Source: JBGSMX01 sp963790405 (GTDB lineage: Bacteria; Actinomycetota; Coriobacteriia; Anaerosomatales; JAGXFU01). From it: DNA of 64,000 bases. Below, one piece after another: positions 46,000 through 55,669 of this stretch (its first letter is position 1; each line of letters opens with the position of its first letter). The stretch spans positions 35,954 through 99,953 of the forward strand of contig CAWBOJ010000007.1 in the NCBI GenBank assembly GCA_963790405.1. The letters run 5' to 3'. The translations under genes were made by a program, and so were the position numbers. The notes beneath the pieces are model-generated. The model did not search any database, was not told where the DNA came from, and saw only the letters and a list, made by a program, of their open reading frames with translations.

Positions 46000-47769
46000 A
46001 TGCCGACAGGCATACCTGAAGGAACGACCGAGGTCCGTATCCGCATCGGCGGTCCTGCGGGCTTCGGCATCAAGGCCGCGGGACAGTCGCTCGCACGAGT
46101 CTTCATGCGCGCCGGCTACGAGACGTTCGACCTGACCGAGTACCCGTCGCTCATCAAAGGCGGCCACAACACCTACCACCTGCGCGTCAGCGACCGCCCG
46201 ATCCACAGCCACGTGCTCTCCACCGACATCCTGGTCGCACTCGACGACGACACCGTCCCGCTGCACATCGACGAACTCACCGAGGGCGCGGCGATCATCT
46301 ACGACCCCACGGACTTCGACATCGCTGACGTCGAAGGTGTCCCGGACGGGCTGTGCATCATCCCGGTCCCGCTGACCGACATCATCTACGAGGTCGGCGG
46401 ACAGAAGATCATGCGCAACATCGTCGCACTCGGTGCGGTCCTCGGCCACATGGGATTCCCGCTGTCGTTCCTCGATGCGTCCGATCGACGAGCAGTTCTC
46501 CCACAAGGCGCCCGAGATCGCCGAGGTCAACAAGGCGTGCGCCAAGGCCGGCTACGATCACGCCGCAGCGACACGGCTGCGCCTTCCCCTACGACATGCA
46601 ACCGATCGAAGGACGCGAGCCGACGGCATCCTCATCGACGGCAACGAGGCGCTCAGCCTGGGCGCGCTGGCCGCTGGTATCGGCTTCTACGCCGCCTACC
46701 CGATGACGCCGGCCTCGAGCATCCTGCACTTCATGGCGCGCTACGGCGAGGACCGCGGCGTGGTCGTCAAGCACACCGAAGACGAGCTCGCGGCCATGAA
46801 CATGGTCGTCGGCGCGGCCTTCGGCGGCGCGCGCGCCATGTGCGGCGACGTCCGGCGGCGGCTTCGCGCTGATGATCGAGGCGTTCGGCCTCGCCGGCGT
46901 GAGCGAGAGCGCTGTGGTGGTGTGCGTGTCGACCCGGCCCGGTCCCGCGACCGGGATGCCCACCTGGACCGAGCAGTCCGATCTGCGCTACGTCATCCAT
47001 GCGGCGCAAGGCGAGTTCCCGCGCGTCGTGCTGGCGCCGGGCGATCGCGAAGATGCGTTCCGCATGGGCTGGCAGGCGTTCAACATCGCCGACCAGCTGC
47101 AGACGCCGGTGCTCATCCTCGGCGATTCGTATCTGTCCGATCACCGTGCATCGGTCGCCGCCGTTCGATCTGGAAGCGGTCACGATCGATCGCGGCAAGC
47201 TCATCACACACGGCGAGGTCACCGACTACCTGCGCTACGAAGTCACCGACGACGGCATCTCGCGAGCGCGCGCTTCCCGGCGTCAAAGGCGCCGAACAGG
47301 TCGTCAACTCCTACGAGCACGACGAGTACGGCTACGGAGCGCAGGGCGAGGACGCCGACGATGCGCCTGGCGCAGAACGAGAAGCGCATGCGCAAGTACG
47401 ATCTGGCCCGCGAGATCGTCCCGCGCCCGCCGTACTACGGCCCCGAGCGAGGCCGATCTCTCCATCGTGCTGTTCGGCACCACGAAGATGCCGGTCCGCG
47501 AGGCGATGTGCGTGGCTCGCAGCCCGAGGGCATCGCGGTCAACATGATGCAGGTCGCGACCGTGTGGCCCTTCCCCGCCGAGGAGGTCGCGGCGTTCCTC
47601 GGCCGCGCGAAGCGCACGGCCGTCATCGAGGGCAACTTCACCGGCCAGCTGCAGTCGCTCGATCCGGCAGCAGTGTCTGCTCGATGTCGACCACACGCTG
47701 CACCGCTACGACGGGCGGCCGTTCTCGCCCGAACAGGTCTACGCGTTCGTGAAGGAGGTGCTCGGCTGA
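46000..47769 (+). CDS. korA: 2-oxoacid:ferredoxin oxidoreductase alpha subunit (KorA-type, gamma-alpha fusion; heavily frameshifted)
   Basis: Converts a 2-oxoacid, probably 2-oxoglutarate, to acyl-CoA with ferredoxin reduction. N-terminal gamma domain: VRIRIGGPAGFGIKAAGQSL, EYPSLIKGGHNTYHLRVSDR. Alpha domain: DGNEALSLGALAAGIGFYAA and YPMTPASSILHFMARYGED, TRPGPATGMPTWTEQSDLRY, and a C-terminal AVIEGNFTGQLQ. About ten frame changes; at 46480 and 46855 a single extra G explains the break. ATG 46000 has AAGGAGG. The stop overlaps korB (TGATG). Substrate is inferred from family. Confidence 0.9.
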
Positions 47770-48657
47770 TGCCTGACGGTCAAGGACTACACGACCACCA
47801 ACAAGCCGACCTGGTGTCCGGGGTGCGGCAACTACGGCATGTGGGAGGCGCTCAAACGCGCGCTGTCCGAGCTCGGACCTCGACTTCGACGAGTACTCGG
47901 TGGTGTGGGGCATCGGCTGCCACGGCAACGGCGCCGACTTCCTCAAGACGCAGGGCTTCCACGCGCTGCACGGTCGCGCGCTGCCCGTGGCGCACCGCGC
48001 TCAAGCTCGCACAGCCCGACCTCAAGGTGATCGTCGAATCCGGAGACGGCGACGGCTACGGGCTCGGCCTGGGCCACTTCGTGCACAGCGCTGCGCCGCA
48101 ACATCGACATGACCTACCTCGCGCACGACAACCAGATCTACGGGCTCACCACCGGACAGGCCTCCCCCACCTCGGACCATCTCATGCGAGCGTCTCGACC
48201 CCCAAGGGCGTGCTCGAGGAGCCGGTCAACCCGATCGGACTCGCGCTCGCCGAAGGCGCCACGTTCGTCGCGCGCGGATTCGCCGGCGACATCCCGCACC
48301 TGACCGAGCTGTACAAGCAGGCGATCCAGCACCACGGATTCGCGCTCGTAGACGTGCTACCAGCCGTGCGTGACCTGGAACAAGCACAACACGTTCTCGT
48401 GGTTCCGCGAGCGCGTCTACAAGCTCGAGGAAACCGACTGGGACCCGACGCGATCGCACGCGGCATTCGAACTGTCGATGAAGGCGTTCCACGACCTGAC
48501 CTGCACGCCCGACGAGTGCCGGGTCCCCATCGGCGTCTACTACCGCGAGGAGGGCGTCGACACATACGAGGACGGCGTGACGGCATACGGTGAGCCACTC
48601 TACAAACAAGCCGAGAAGCCGCGGGACGTCCGCGACCTGCTCGACTCGTTTACCTAG
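47769..48657 (+). CDS. korB: 2-oxoacid:ferredoxin oxidoreductase beta subunit (KorB-type; frameshifted)
   Basis: TPP-binding subunit. Joined frames contain KPTWCPGCGNYGMWEALKRA, VVWGIGCHGNGADFL and the TPP/Mg motif ESGDGDGYGLGLGHFVHSA, then TGQASPTS and the intact C-terminus from WNKHNTFSWFRERVYKLEET. About 295 residues. Frame changes begin directly after the start codon region (47775) and recur near 47875, 47990, 48090, 48185 and 48365. Convergent with the AONS/KBL-type gene. Confidence 0.9.
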
Positions 48658-48673
48658 CTGCGAAAGACTCGGC

Positions 48674-49896
48674 CTACGTCAGTCCGAGCGTCTTTCCGGC
48701 TTCTTCGAACGCCGCGAGTGCCTGATCGATATCTTCGTCGGTGTGCGTCGCCATCAAACACGTGCGCAGGCGATCCATGCCCCGCGGCACCGCCGGGTGC
48801 ACGATCGGACACACGAAGATGCCTCGGTCGAACAGCATGCGCGTGAGATCCATCGTCTTGGCCTCGTCACCTACGAGCACCGGGACCACACACGTCGTCG
48901 AGTCCATCGTGTTCCAGCCCTGGGCCTTGAGCCCACTGATGTAGCGCTGGGTCACAGCGTGCAGATTCGTGACCCGCTCAGGCTCGCCTCTATCACATCG
49001 AAAGCCGCGATCGCCGCTGCCGTCTGTGCGGGCGGCAGAGCTGCCGAGAAGATGAACGGACGCGACATGTGCCGCTGGTAGTCGACGATCTCGTGTGTAG
49101 CTGCGAGATAGCCTCCGACCGACGGAATCGTCTTGGACAGCGTGCCCATCTTCAGGTCGATCACACCCGGCATGCCGAAGTGCTCCTCGATCCCGTGTCC
49201 GGTCGCACCAAGTCCTCCGATTGAATGTGCTTCGTCGACCATGAGACGAGCACCGTATTCGCGACACAACGCTACGGTCTTCGGCAGATCCATGATGTCG
49301 CCGTCCATCGAAAAGACCGAATCAGCCATCACGAGCACCGTGTTGTACTCGCCTGCAGCCTGCGCGAGCAGTTTCTCGAGATGATCCATGTCGTTGTGGC
49401 GATACGTCCGCCATTTCGCGCCTGACAGCAACGCAGCATCAACGATCGACGCGTGATCGAGCTTGTCCATCAAGATGAGGTCACCGGGGCCGGTGAGCCC
49501 CGTGACGATCGCGATATTCGTGACGTAACCGCTCGAGTACACGCATGCGTCTTCTCGGCCGGTGAACTCCGCGATGCGAGTCTCGAGCTGTTCGTGCAGA
49601 TCGGTCGTGCCTGTGAGAAGGCGGACTCCACCGGCGCCGGTACCGTACTTCTCGATCGCCGCTTGTGCCGCCGCGTCGATGGCGGGATGGCCGATGAGAC
49701 CCAGATACGAGTAGGACGCAAGTTGCACCATGTCGCGACCGTCGGCCATGGTCACGCGGTGATTGGTCTGTCCGGTGGTGGCCTGCAAGTAGAAGTAGCG
49801 ATCGGCAAGCTTCAGGCTTGTCCGACGCTCGAGGAACGCATCGACCCGTGCGGTGATCCCGTCCACAAGTCGGTCGGTCCGCTCGATCGTGTCCAT
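48674..49896 (-). CDS. Alpha-oxoamine synthase family PLP enzyme (8-amino-7-oxononanoate synthase / KBL type; one frameshift)
   Basis: About 407 residues. Condenses an amino acid with an acyl-CoA. MVQLASYSYLGLIGHPAIDA, GAGGVRLLTGTTDLHEQLET, MVDEAHSIGGLGATGHGIEE and the PLP lysine motif KMGTLSKTIPSVGGYLA. One frame change near 48975, after which TCVVPVLVGDEAKTMDLTRM continues to the end. ATG 49896 has AAAGGGGG. Could be BioF, threonine-linked KBL or another branch; no bio or tdh gene is adjacent. A paired palindrome lies upstream. Confidence 0.88.
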
Positions 49897-49954
49897 CCAA
49901 TAGCCCCCTTTGTCCGCTGGCTCGCTGTCCCTTTCATGGGCAAGCCGGCTCGGT

Positions 49955-49974
49955 GTGTACACTTTTGTGTACAC
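49955..49974. promoter_or_regulatory. Paired GTGTACAC palindromes
   Basis: GTGTACAC-TTTT-GTGTACAC: two identical 8-bp palindromes separated by four T, 59 bases before the AONS/KBL start in the 230-base divergent region with the DJ-1 gene. A good candidate for a dimeric repressor site. The remaining sequence up to 50126 shows nothing else. Confidence 0.5.
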
Positions 49975-50126
49975 GGTACCCTAAAGCGTCTCGGGGGAAC
50001 ACCCACCGCCTCACAACAAAGCGCTTTCCGCCCTGTGATGCACGGCCCTCAGTGCGCCACAAACGCACGAGTTCGGGTATATTGACTGCCATCAGATACG
50101 CCCAGGCCAACCCCAAGGAGAGCGCC

Positions 50127-50645
50127 TTGCCCGACGTATTGATGGTCATCGCACCGGAAGTCTTTCGCGACGAGGAATACACCCACCCGAGAGAAGTACT
50201 CGAGCGCCGCGGCGCGACGGTCATCACCGCAAGCACGCGCCCGGGACTGTGCACTGGCAAACTCGGGATGACGGTCACGGCGGATGCAGCGCTTGGTGAT
50301 GTCGACTCCGACGCGCTCGATGCCGTCGTGTTCGTGGGAGGCGGCGGGGCGCAGGTATTCTTCGATGACCCCAAGGCACATCAGCTCGCTCGGACACTCG
50401 CGGCGACGGGTCGCGTCGTAGCGGCGATCTGCATCGCACCTTCCACACTCGCGCACGCAGGTCTGCTCGCCGGCCGACGAGTCACCAGCTTCTCTTCGCA
50501 AGAGTTCGATCTTGATGCCCACGGAGCGATCTACACTGGCGAGCCGGTCGAAGTCGATGCGAATTTCATTACGGCCAACGGTCCTGAGGCCGCATACGCC
50601 TTCGGCGAGGCGATAGCGGATATGCTGAACCTGCCGGAAGGCTGA
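50127..50645 (+). CDS. DJ-1/PfpI family protein
   Basis: 172 residues. Begins PDVLMVIAPEVFRDEEYTHP and has the nucleophile elbow GRVVAAICIAPSTLAHAGLL with the Cys, preceded by VVFVGGGGAQVFF. Family members are glyoxalases, deglycases or proteases; the His of a protease triad (ICHGP) is Ile-Ala here, so protease activity is doubtful. TTG 50127 chosen with AAGGAGA upstream; the frame is open further upstream (49953) without similarity. Confidence 0.87.
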   Translation: MPDVLMVIAPEVFRDEEYTHPREVLERRGATVITASTRPGLCTGKLGMTVTADAALGDVDSDALDAVVFVGGGGAQVFFDDPKAHQLARTLAATGRVVAAICIAPSTLAHAGLLAGRRVTSFSSQEFDLDAHGAIYTGEPVEVDANFITANGPEAAYAFGEAIADMLNLPEG

Positions 50646-50708
50646 GACCGGAGTCTCAATCCCCAGCCCCCCGCAGCATGAATGCCGACCCGTTCACGAG
50701 GAGGAACC

Positions 50709-51245
50709 ATGAAGATGTACCGCTGCCGCATCTGCGGCGAGACTTTCCTCGGCACTGAAGCACCGAGCCACTGCCCGTTCTGCGGCGCACATCGGGAATA
50801 TTTCGTCGACACGACCGAATACCCCGAGGACATCAACGACGTCCATCTCACTGAAGTCGAGCGCGCAAACGTTGAGCAGGCCGTGGAGCTCGAACGTGGC
50901 AACTCCCGCTTCTACATGGCCATGGCCCAGCACCGCGACAACAAGAAGCTCGCGAGCGCATACAAGCGCCTTGCAAAGATCGAAGCCGAGCACGCTTCAG
51001 TGTTCTGCAAGCTCCTCGGCGTGACCAAGCCCTCGGACCTGCTCGATCCCAGTGATGCATCCGACGACTGGTGCGCCAACATTGAGGCGTCGATCGAGCG
51101 CGAGCAGCGGGCAAGCCGCTTCTACGCCGAGGTCGTGCAGCGCGCTACGAGCGAACGGGTCAAGGAAGTCTTCGCGTCGGTCAGCGAGATCGAAGCCGAC
51201 CACATCGAACTCGACCACGCCGCCAAGGGAGTCGCTGGCTGCTAA
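50709..51245 (+). CDS. Reverse-type rubrerythrin
   Basis: 178 residues. N-terminal rubredoxin-like knuckles YRCRICGETF and HCPFCGAH (residues 4-25), then a ferritin-like diiron domain with ELERGNSRFYMAMAQ, KIEAEHASVFCKLL, EREQRASRFYAEV and EIEADHIELDH supplying Glu and His ligands. The domain order is the reverse of classical rubrerythrin. Peroxide-reducing protection in anaerobes. ATG has GAGGAGG upstream. Confidence 0.93.
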   Translation: MKMYRCRICGETFLGTEAPSHCPFCGAHREYFVDTTEYPEDINDVHLTEVERANVEQAVELERGNSRFYMAMAQHRDNKKLASAYKRLAKIEAEHASVFCKLLGVTKPSDLLDPSDASDDWCANIEASIEREQRASRFYAEVVQRATSERVKEVFASVSEIEADHIELDHAAKGVAGC

Positions 51246-51257
51246 GAGAAGCCTCGT

Positions 51258-52025
51258 CTACAGCTCCTGGCGTTCGAAGATCCACGCAGCAAGCGCCACC
51301 GCAAGAACAGCGACCGCCACGGCAGCAAGCACCGGCCACAAGACATCGACCTGTTCGCCAGCCACTATTCTGTCTCCCGCACTGAGAAGGCCCGCGGGAC
51401 TGTAGTTGCGGGTCGGACCCCATGCCGAGAGTATCGACACGACCAGGAACAGCCCGATACCCGCTCCTGCGGCGCCACCTTGGGAGCCTATCAAGGTAGA
51501 CAGCAGCGCCATGCACGCGATGAGCATGGCCGCAAAAACGAACCACAGAGCAGTCGATGCAGCGAACTCACCGACCAGCGACGTGTCGAAGATGATTGCG
51601 GTCACCCCGACGCACACCAGCGCACCTGCGAGTGTCGCACCGAGGAGCAACGTCCAGCTCGAGACCACCTTGGCAATGACCATGGCTGTCCTCGAGACAG
51701 GTTTCGTGAGCACGAGAATCGCAGTACCGGAGCGCTTCTCGGCAGCAATCATTCCGGCAGCAGCGATTATCACGGCGATAGTCGCCATCTGCATAGCGTT
51801 CTTGGAGAACTGCAAGTAGGCATCGCGTGTTACGGGATCCGGAATCTGGATGACGATCCCAGTTTGATCTGCAGGCATCAAGGAGGAAACCAATTCCGGT
51901 GTCACCTTCGCAAGTATGGGGCTGCTGAGCCCGATGAAAACCAGAATCACGGGCAGAACCCAGATGCGCCACGTGCGGAAGATCTCCGAGAATTCCTTGC
52001 GAAGGAAGACGGCGAATCCGTGCAT
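51258..52025 (-). CDS. ABC-2 type transporter permease
   Basis: 255 residues, six membrane helices; begins MHGFAVFLRKEFSEIFRTWR, an ABC2_membrane N-terminus. Long extracytoplasmic loop with DPVTRDAYLQFSKNAMQM, then ATIAVIIAAAGMIAAEKRSG. Pairs with the ATPase next upstream. ATG 52025 overlaps the ATPase stop (TGATG). Exported substrate unknown; part of the PadR-controlled unit. Confidence 0.9.
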   Translation of the reverse strand: MHGFAVFLRKEFSEIFRTWRIWVLPVILVFIGLSSPILAKVTPELVSSLMPADQTGIVIQIPDPVTRDAYLQFSKNAMQMATIAVIIAAAGMIAAEKRSGTAILVLTKPVSRTAMVIAKVVSSWTLLLGATLAGALVCVGVTAIIFDTSLVGEFAASTALWFVFAAMLIACMALLSTLIGSQGGAAGAGIGLFLVVSILSAWGPTRNYSPAGLLSAGDRIVAGEQVDVLWPVLAAVAVAVLAVALAAWIFERQEL

Positions 52026-52948
52026 CACGCCTCACCCCCAACGAGTTCGACGAAGACATCTTCGAGCGTGGGCTCCAGCTCGGCCATGCGCACCATAGAT
52101 GCACCGAGATCCGCTATGGTGCGCGGAATCTCACGTCTGGCCTCGGCGAGGTCACCTATCACGCAGGTGATCGTGCGTCCTTCGCGCGTGCACTCGCCAG
52201 ACCAGGGCGCGTCGGCGAACTTCGACAAGACCTCTTCGGGACGATCGCTGATCTCAACCTGCACACGCGTAGCGGCGCCACTGTGCTTCAGCTCGTGAAT
52301 CGGTGCCTCACGCACGACCCTTCCCTTGTCGAGAATCGCCACCGTGTCACACACACGCTCGACATCAGACAGGATGTGAGTCGAGAAGAACACCGTCGTT
52401 CGATCCTTGAGCGCCAGAATCATATCGAGCACGTCCTTGCGTCCCATGGGATCGAGCGCACTCGTCGGCTCATCGAGCATCAGCAGCTTGGGCGCGTTGA
52501 TGAGCGCCTGAGCCACGCCCAGACGCTGCTTCATGCCTCGCGAATAGCCGCCCACCTTAGTCTCCACGCCGGCCAGGCCGGCAAGATCGAGCAGCGAGTT
52601 GACCCGTGCGTCGAGATCGCCCCCTCTGAAGCCAAAGAGCTGCCCTGAGAAGCGCAAGAACTCCTCGGCGTTCATCCAGGCGTAGTAGCCCGGAACATCG
52701 GGCAGGAACCCGATATCCGCGCGCACCGAAGTCGAAGCACGGACCACGTCGTTGCCGAACACCCTCGCGGTGCCGCTTGTCGGGCGCGCCAGGCCCGTGA
52801 GTACGCGAAGCGTCGTCGTCTTCCCTGCCCCGTTCGGGCCGAGGAATCCGTATACGGAGCCCTCCGGAACGGTTAGCGTGACGCCGTCGAGCGCACGCAC
52901 GGCCCCGTAGACCTTCGTCAGCCCGGCAATCTCAATCGCGGCAGTCAT
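52025..52948 (-). CDS. ABC transporter ATP-binding protein
   Basis: 307 residues. Walker A GPNGAGKTTTLRVLTGLA, signature YSRGMKQRLGVAQALI, Walker B KLLMLDEPTSALDPMG and switch His in FFSTHILSDVERVCD. The C-terminal extension is the DrrA/NatA-like accessory domain. Couples to the ABC-2 permease downstream. Start 52948 overlaps the PLDc_N gene stop (ATGA). Confidence 0.94.
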   Translation of the reverse strand: MTAAIEIAGLTKVYGAVRALDGVTLTVPEGSVYGFLGPNGAGKTTTLRVLTGLARPTSGTARVFGNDVVRASTSVRADIGFLPDVPGYYAWMNAEEFLRFSGQLFGFRGGDLDARVNSLLDLAGLAGVETKVGGYSRGMKQRLGVAQALINAPKLLMLDEPTSALDPMGRKDVLDMILALKDRTTVFFSTHILSDVERVCDTVAILDKGRVVREAPIHELKHSGAATRVQVEISDRPEEVLSKFADAPWSGECTREGRTITCVIGDLAEARREIPRTIADLGASMVRMAELEPTLEDVFVELVGGEA

Positions 52949-53280
52949 CGGGGCGCGTCACCGTCCTGGCTACCATACAGCGCATCAACGGCCCGGGCGG
53001 TCTTGTCGCCGTTGGATACGGCAGGCGTGTCGGTCTCCACTACCTCTGGCGGCACACGTCGGCCAATCGCGAAGTAGAGAATCGCGCCCAATGCGAGGTT
53101 GCTCAGGAAAATGATCAGTACGGCCCACAACCACTTGCGCCCTCCGGCGACCCGCTCGCGACGCGCGAGGTCCACAAGCGCCCATATCTGCACGCCGATC
53201 TGGACCACGCCCAGCGCAAGGATCGCGTACACCACGCCGTTCGAAACCCCGCCCAACGCATCCGATATTGCCTGAATCAT
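52945..53280 (-). CDS. PLDc_N-domain small membrane protein
   Basis: 111 residues with two membrane helices (VVYAILALGVVQIGVQIWAL, WLWAVLIIFLSNLALGAILY) and the PLD nuclease N-terminal pattern VDLARRERVAGGRKWLWAV ... YFAIGRR. In this form it lacks the cardiolipin synthase catalytic part and is commonly found inside ABC exporter operons. Polar C-terminal tail of about 30 residues. Confidence 0.88.
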   Translation of the reverse strand: MIQAISDALGGVSNGVVYAILALGVVQIGVQIWALVDLARRERVAGGRKWLWAVLIIFLSNLALGAILYFAIGRRVPPEVVETDTPAVSNGDKTARAVDALYGSQDGDAPR

Positions 53281-53317
53281 TCGTCCCGTCCCTTCTCGTC
53301 ACCAGTGCAGTGCTACC

Positions 53318-54256
53318 CTACTCCCCCAAATCGCGCTTCATCTCTTCGGCTCGTCCGAGGCGTGAGAGCGCGACAAGCATCACGAACGGTATCCCAACCG
53401 TCAGCGCGATCATGACCCACGGCCACGCCCACCCGAAGCGGATCCCTTGCGCCTCTGCCAACGTCACTACAAGCACGCCACCCGCGACTGTCACGAACAT
53501 GCTTGCCGCGGCGGTCGTGAGCACCCGAGAGGCCTTGTCGCGCCCCGATGCGAAGAACCACAGTGCGAACATCGCGGGCAACACCGCAAGTGCGAGTTCC
53601 ACCAACAGAGTCACGCCCGCAGAGGCCCAACCGTCAGGCACGCCGGTGTAGTCCCAGTGGATCGCTACCTGCTCAGGCAGAGTCGGCCACATCAGGGCAA
53701 CTGCCGTCGCAAGTGCAAGAGCCGCCAGAACCGGGATCAGCAAAGCCACCCACAGGTAGCGCTCCGGAACGCTGGCAAACGGCTCATCCTCATCGTCAGG
53801 CCGGATCATGCCGGTCTTGACCGCAAGTGCCGCGAAGTTGATCGTCCACCCGAGTCCGACCAATTTCGGCGTGAAGATGCGTGGGTCTTCCGGGTTCCAA
53901 ATCCGGGTACGCAGATTCTCAGGTGTCGGCGCTTTGATGTCATACGGCATGCCGAGCACGTGTCCCGCAGGCTGAGCGACATCCTCGCTCGGCTTCGCTC
54001 CTCGGCGACGTGTGACCTCTTCACACAATGCGACTGCGTACTCATCAGGCTCACCGAGCTGTGCGGCAAGCACTTTCACATCCTCGACACTTGAGTCTGA
54101 ATCGAGCGACTCGAGGAAGTGCGATCGAGTCTCCGCGAGTGTTTCCTCGGCAAGCTCGCTGGCAACGCCGCAGAATCCCGCCTGCAAGCGCGAGAGGTAC
54201 GACTCGATCTCTGCCCGGGCCTCGGGCCTCAGCTCCGAAAGATCACGCACGGGCAT
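53318..54256 (-). CDS. HAAS-domain (DUF1700-like) / DUF1648 membrane protein
   Basis: 312 residues. The N-terminal soluble domain (YLSRLQAGFCGVASELAEET to about residue 80) is HAAS-like, usual partner of PadR regulators. The middle includes LPEQVAIHWDYTGVPDGWAS, the DUF1648 motif. About six membrane helices. The ATG at 54256 overlaps the padR-type gene by 14 bases, so expression is coupled to the regulator. Confidence 0.82.
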   Translation of the reverse strand: MPVRDLSELRPEARAEIESYLSRLQAGFCGVASELAEETLAETRSHFLESLDSDSSVEDVKVLAAQLGEPDEYAVALCEEVTRRRGAKPSEDVAQPAGHVLGMPYDIKAPTPENLRTRIWNPEDPRIFTPKLVGLGWTINFAALAVKTGMIRPDDEDEPFASVPERYLWVALLIPVLAALALATAVALMWPTLPEQVAIHWDYTGVPDGWASAGVTLLVELALAVLPAMFALWFFASGRDKASRVLTTAAASMFVTVAGGVLVVTLAEAQGIRFGWAWPWVMIALTVGIPFVMLVALSRLGRAEEMKRDLGE

Positions 54257-54641
54257 CCGACTCAACCCCTTCCAGCATCTCGTCGATGCCCTTCGAGACA
54301 CTCCGCCAGGCGGTCACCATGTCAGCAAGCTCTGCGCGGCCGTCCGCTGTGAGCGAGTAGTACTTGCGCGGCGGGCCCACAGGCGACTCGCGCCACACCG
54401 ACTCGATCAGACCCGCCTTGCGGAGGCGTGACAACAGCGGGTACACGGTACCGCCGCTTATCGCGAGTTCCCTGTGCGCGGACAGGGCCGTCACGATCTC
54501 AGATCCGTACATCTCGGCACGAGACAACATGCCGAGAATCGCAATCTCGACAACACCTTTGCGAATCTGGGAGATCCAGCAGTCCTTCTCGCCTGCCACG
54601 GTTCTCTCGCACCACCTTCCGCTGCTCTCGATCCCCTTCAT
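54243..54641 (-). CDS. PadR-family transcriptional regulator
   Basis: 132 residues. PadR winged helix: ISQIRKGVVEIAILGMLSRA, EMYGSEIVTALSA, SGGTVYPLLSRLRKAGLIES, PPRKYYSLTADGRAELADMV. First gene of the unit PadR, HAAS/DUF1648, PLDc_N, ABC ATPase, ABC-2 permease, all tightly linked. ATG 54641; a perfect 18-bp palindrome 22 bases upstream is its likely operator. Confidence 0.93.
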   Translation of the reverse strand: MKGIESSGRWCERTVAGEKDCWISQIRKGVVEIAILGMLSRAEMYGSEIVTALSAHRELAISGGTVYPLLSRLRKAGLIESVWRESPVGPPRKYYSLTADGRAELADMVTAWRSVSKGIDEMLEGVESDARA

Positions 54642-54662
54642 GGTACCGCCAGGTAGCTTGTG

Positions 54663-54680
54663 TGGCAAGGTACCTTGCCA
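54663..54680. promoter_or_regulatory. Palindromic operator candidate of the PadR unit
   Basis: TGGCAAGGTACCTTGCCA, a perfect 18-bp palindrome, 22-39 bases before the padR ATG. PadR repressors usually bind such sites in their own promoter. A related half (GGTACC) recurs next to the ATG at 54641-54648. Confidence 0.65.
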
Positions 54681-54738
54681 AGGTTTCTACCGATGTGGTG
54701 CTCGGCTTGTGCTCGCGCCGGTACGACGCACGTACGCG

Positions 54739-55456
54739 TCAGGCTCGCGTTTCTCTGGCAACCTGTTCGAAGAGTGCGTCGTAGGCCGGGATGAGCCGGT
54801 CGAATGTGTACTGCTCGGCCAGCACCCTCCCCTGCCCCGGTGTCGGCCGCTGCTGCACGAGAGACCGCAATGTCCCCACAAGCTGCTCGCTGTCGGCATA
54901 GCGGAACTCCGAAGGGTAGAGCTCTGCGTACGCAAGGCGGTCGGGTACGACCGGGTAGCATCCTGCATACGCCGCCTCGATCATCGCCAGGCCGAAGAAC
55001 TCGTTGTGTGCGGTAGACACCGCGATGTCGGCGCCCGCAAGCAATCCAGCGTAGGCATCTCGATCTTCCGGCTCACCTATATGCATGAGCCGCTCACCCA
55101 AGGTCTGCTCGGCAACGAGAATCGATTCCGGAATGTCGCGGAAGGCCTGCCCCGCCACAGCGACTTCGAAGTCGAGTCCTTCCTCGGCCAGGCGCGCAAC
55201 TGCCGCGAAGAACGCATCGGGGTCCTTGTCGTGCTCCCAACGATGAGGCCACACGATTCGCGGGCGGCTTCCCCGTGGAGCCGCGAATGCGCTCATCCCC
55301 CCAAGCGCGCGATCGAAGGGCGCAGGATCGAAGGGAGGCGCGAGCACACACGACTTGGCTTCGATCGCCTCGCGCGTGCCTTTAGGCTGGTGATCCGGGA
55401 ACTGCCTGAGAAACGGCTCGACCTCATCGAGCAGCGTCTCCAACGTGAAACGAGTG
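54739..55456 (-). CDS. QTMAN/DUF3524-type glycosyltransferase, truncated at the junction
   Basis: C-terminal 239 or so residues remain. NTRFTLETLLDEVEPFLRQF and EAIEAKSCVLAPPFD are the DUF3524 (tRNA-queuosine alpha-mannosyltransferase-like) region; RPRIVWPHRWEHDKDPDAFF, NEFFGLAMIEAAYAGCYPVV are GT4 features. The N-terminal part, about the first 160 residues, is missing: upstream of residue N the frame enters unrelated high-GC sequence. A cut by assembly, not decay, is the likely reason. Confidence 0.8.
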
Positions 55457-55463
55457 TTGATTC
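55453..55463. other. Junction of two unrelated genomic sequences (likely assembly chimera)
   Basis: Left of about 55,457 codons and GC are those of the first 55 kb; right of it GC is markedly higher. Two genes on the minus strand, a glycosyltransferase and a membrane protein, both stop matching their families at this point, the first losing its N-terminus and the second its C-terminus. No repeat, integrase or IS end is visible. Confidence 0.85.
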
Positions 55464-55669
55464 GCCTCACCGTCGAGATCGAACAGCGGGACCAGCCCGA
55501 AGAGCCGCCCATGGCCGAAGCCGACGCGCGAGATCTCGGCGAGGGCACCGGCCAGCAGCAACAGGGCCGCCCCCGCGCCGAGGACCACGACGGCCCGGCG
55601 GGGCGAGATGCGCACCCTCAGTGCCCGATCCTCCGCCCGCGCGCTCGGCGCATCCTCGTCGATCGGCAT
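55458..55669 (-). CDS. N-terminal fragment of a membrane protein, truncated at the junction
   Basis: About 70 residues survive: a polar start MPIDEDAPSARAEDRALRVR, one membrane helix (AVVVLGAGAALLLLAGALAE) and RLFGLVPLFDLDGEAN, where the match to Thermoleophilia-type membrane proteins (which go on with further helices) ends. The open frame continues for 12 codons in the foreign sequence. The 149-base gap upstream is shared with the divergent RsbW-like gene. Confidence 0.65.
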
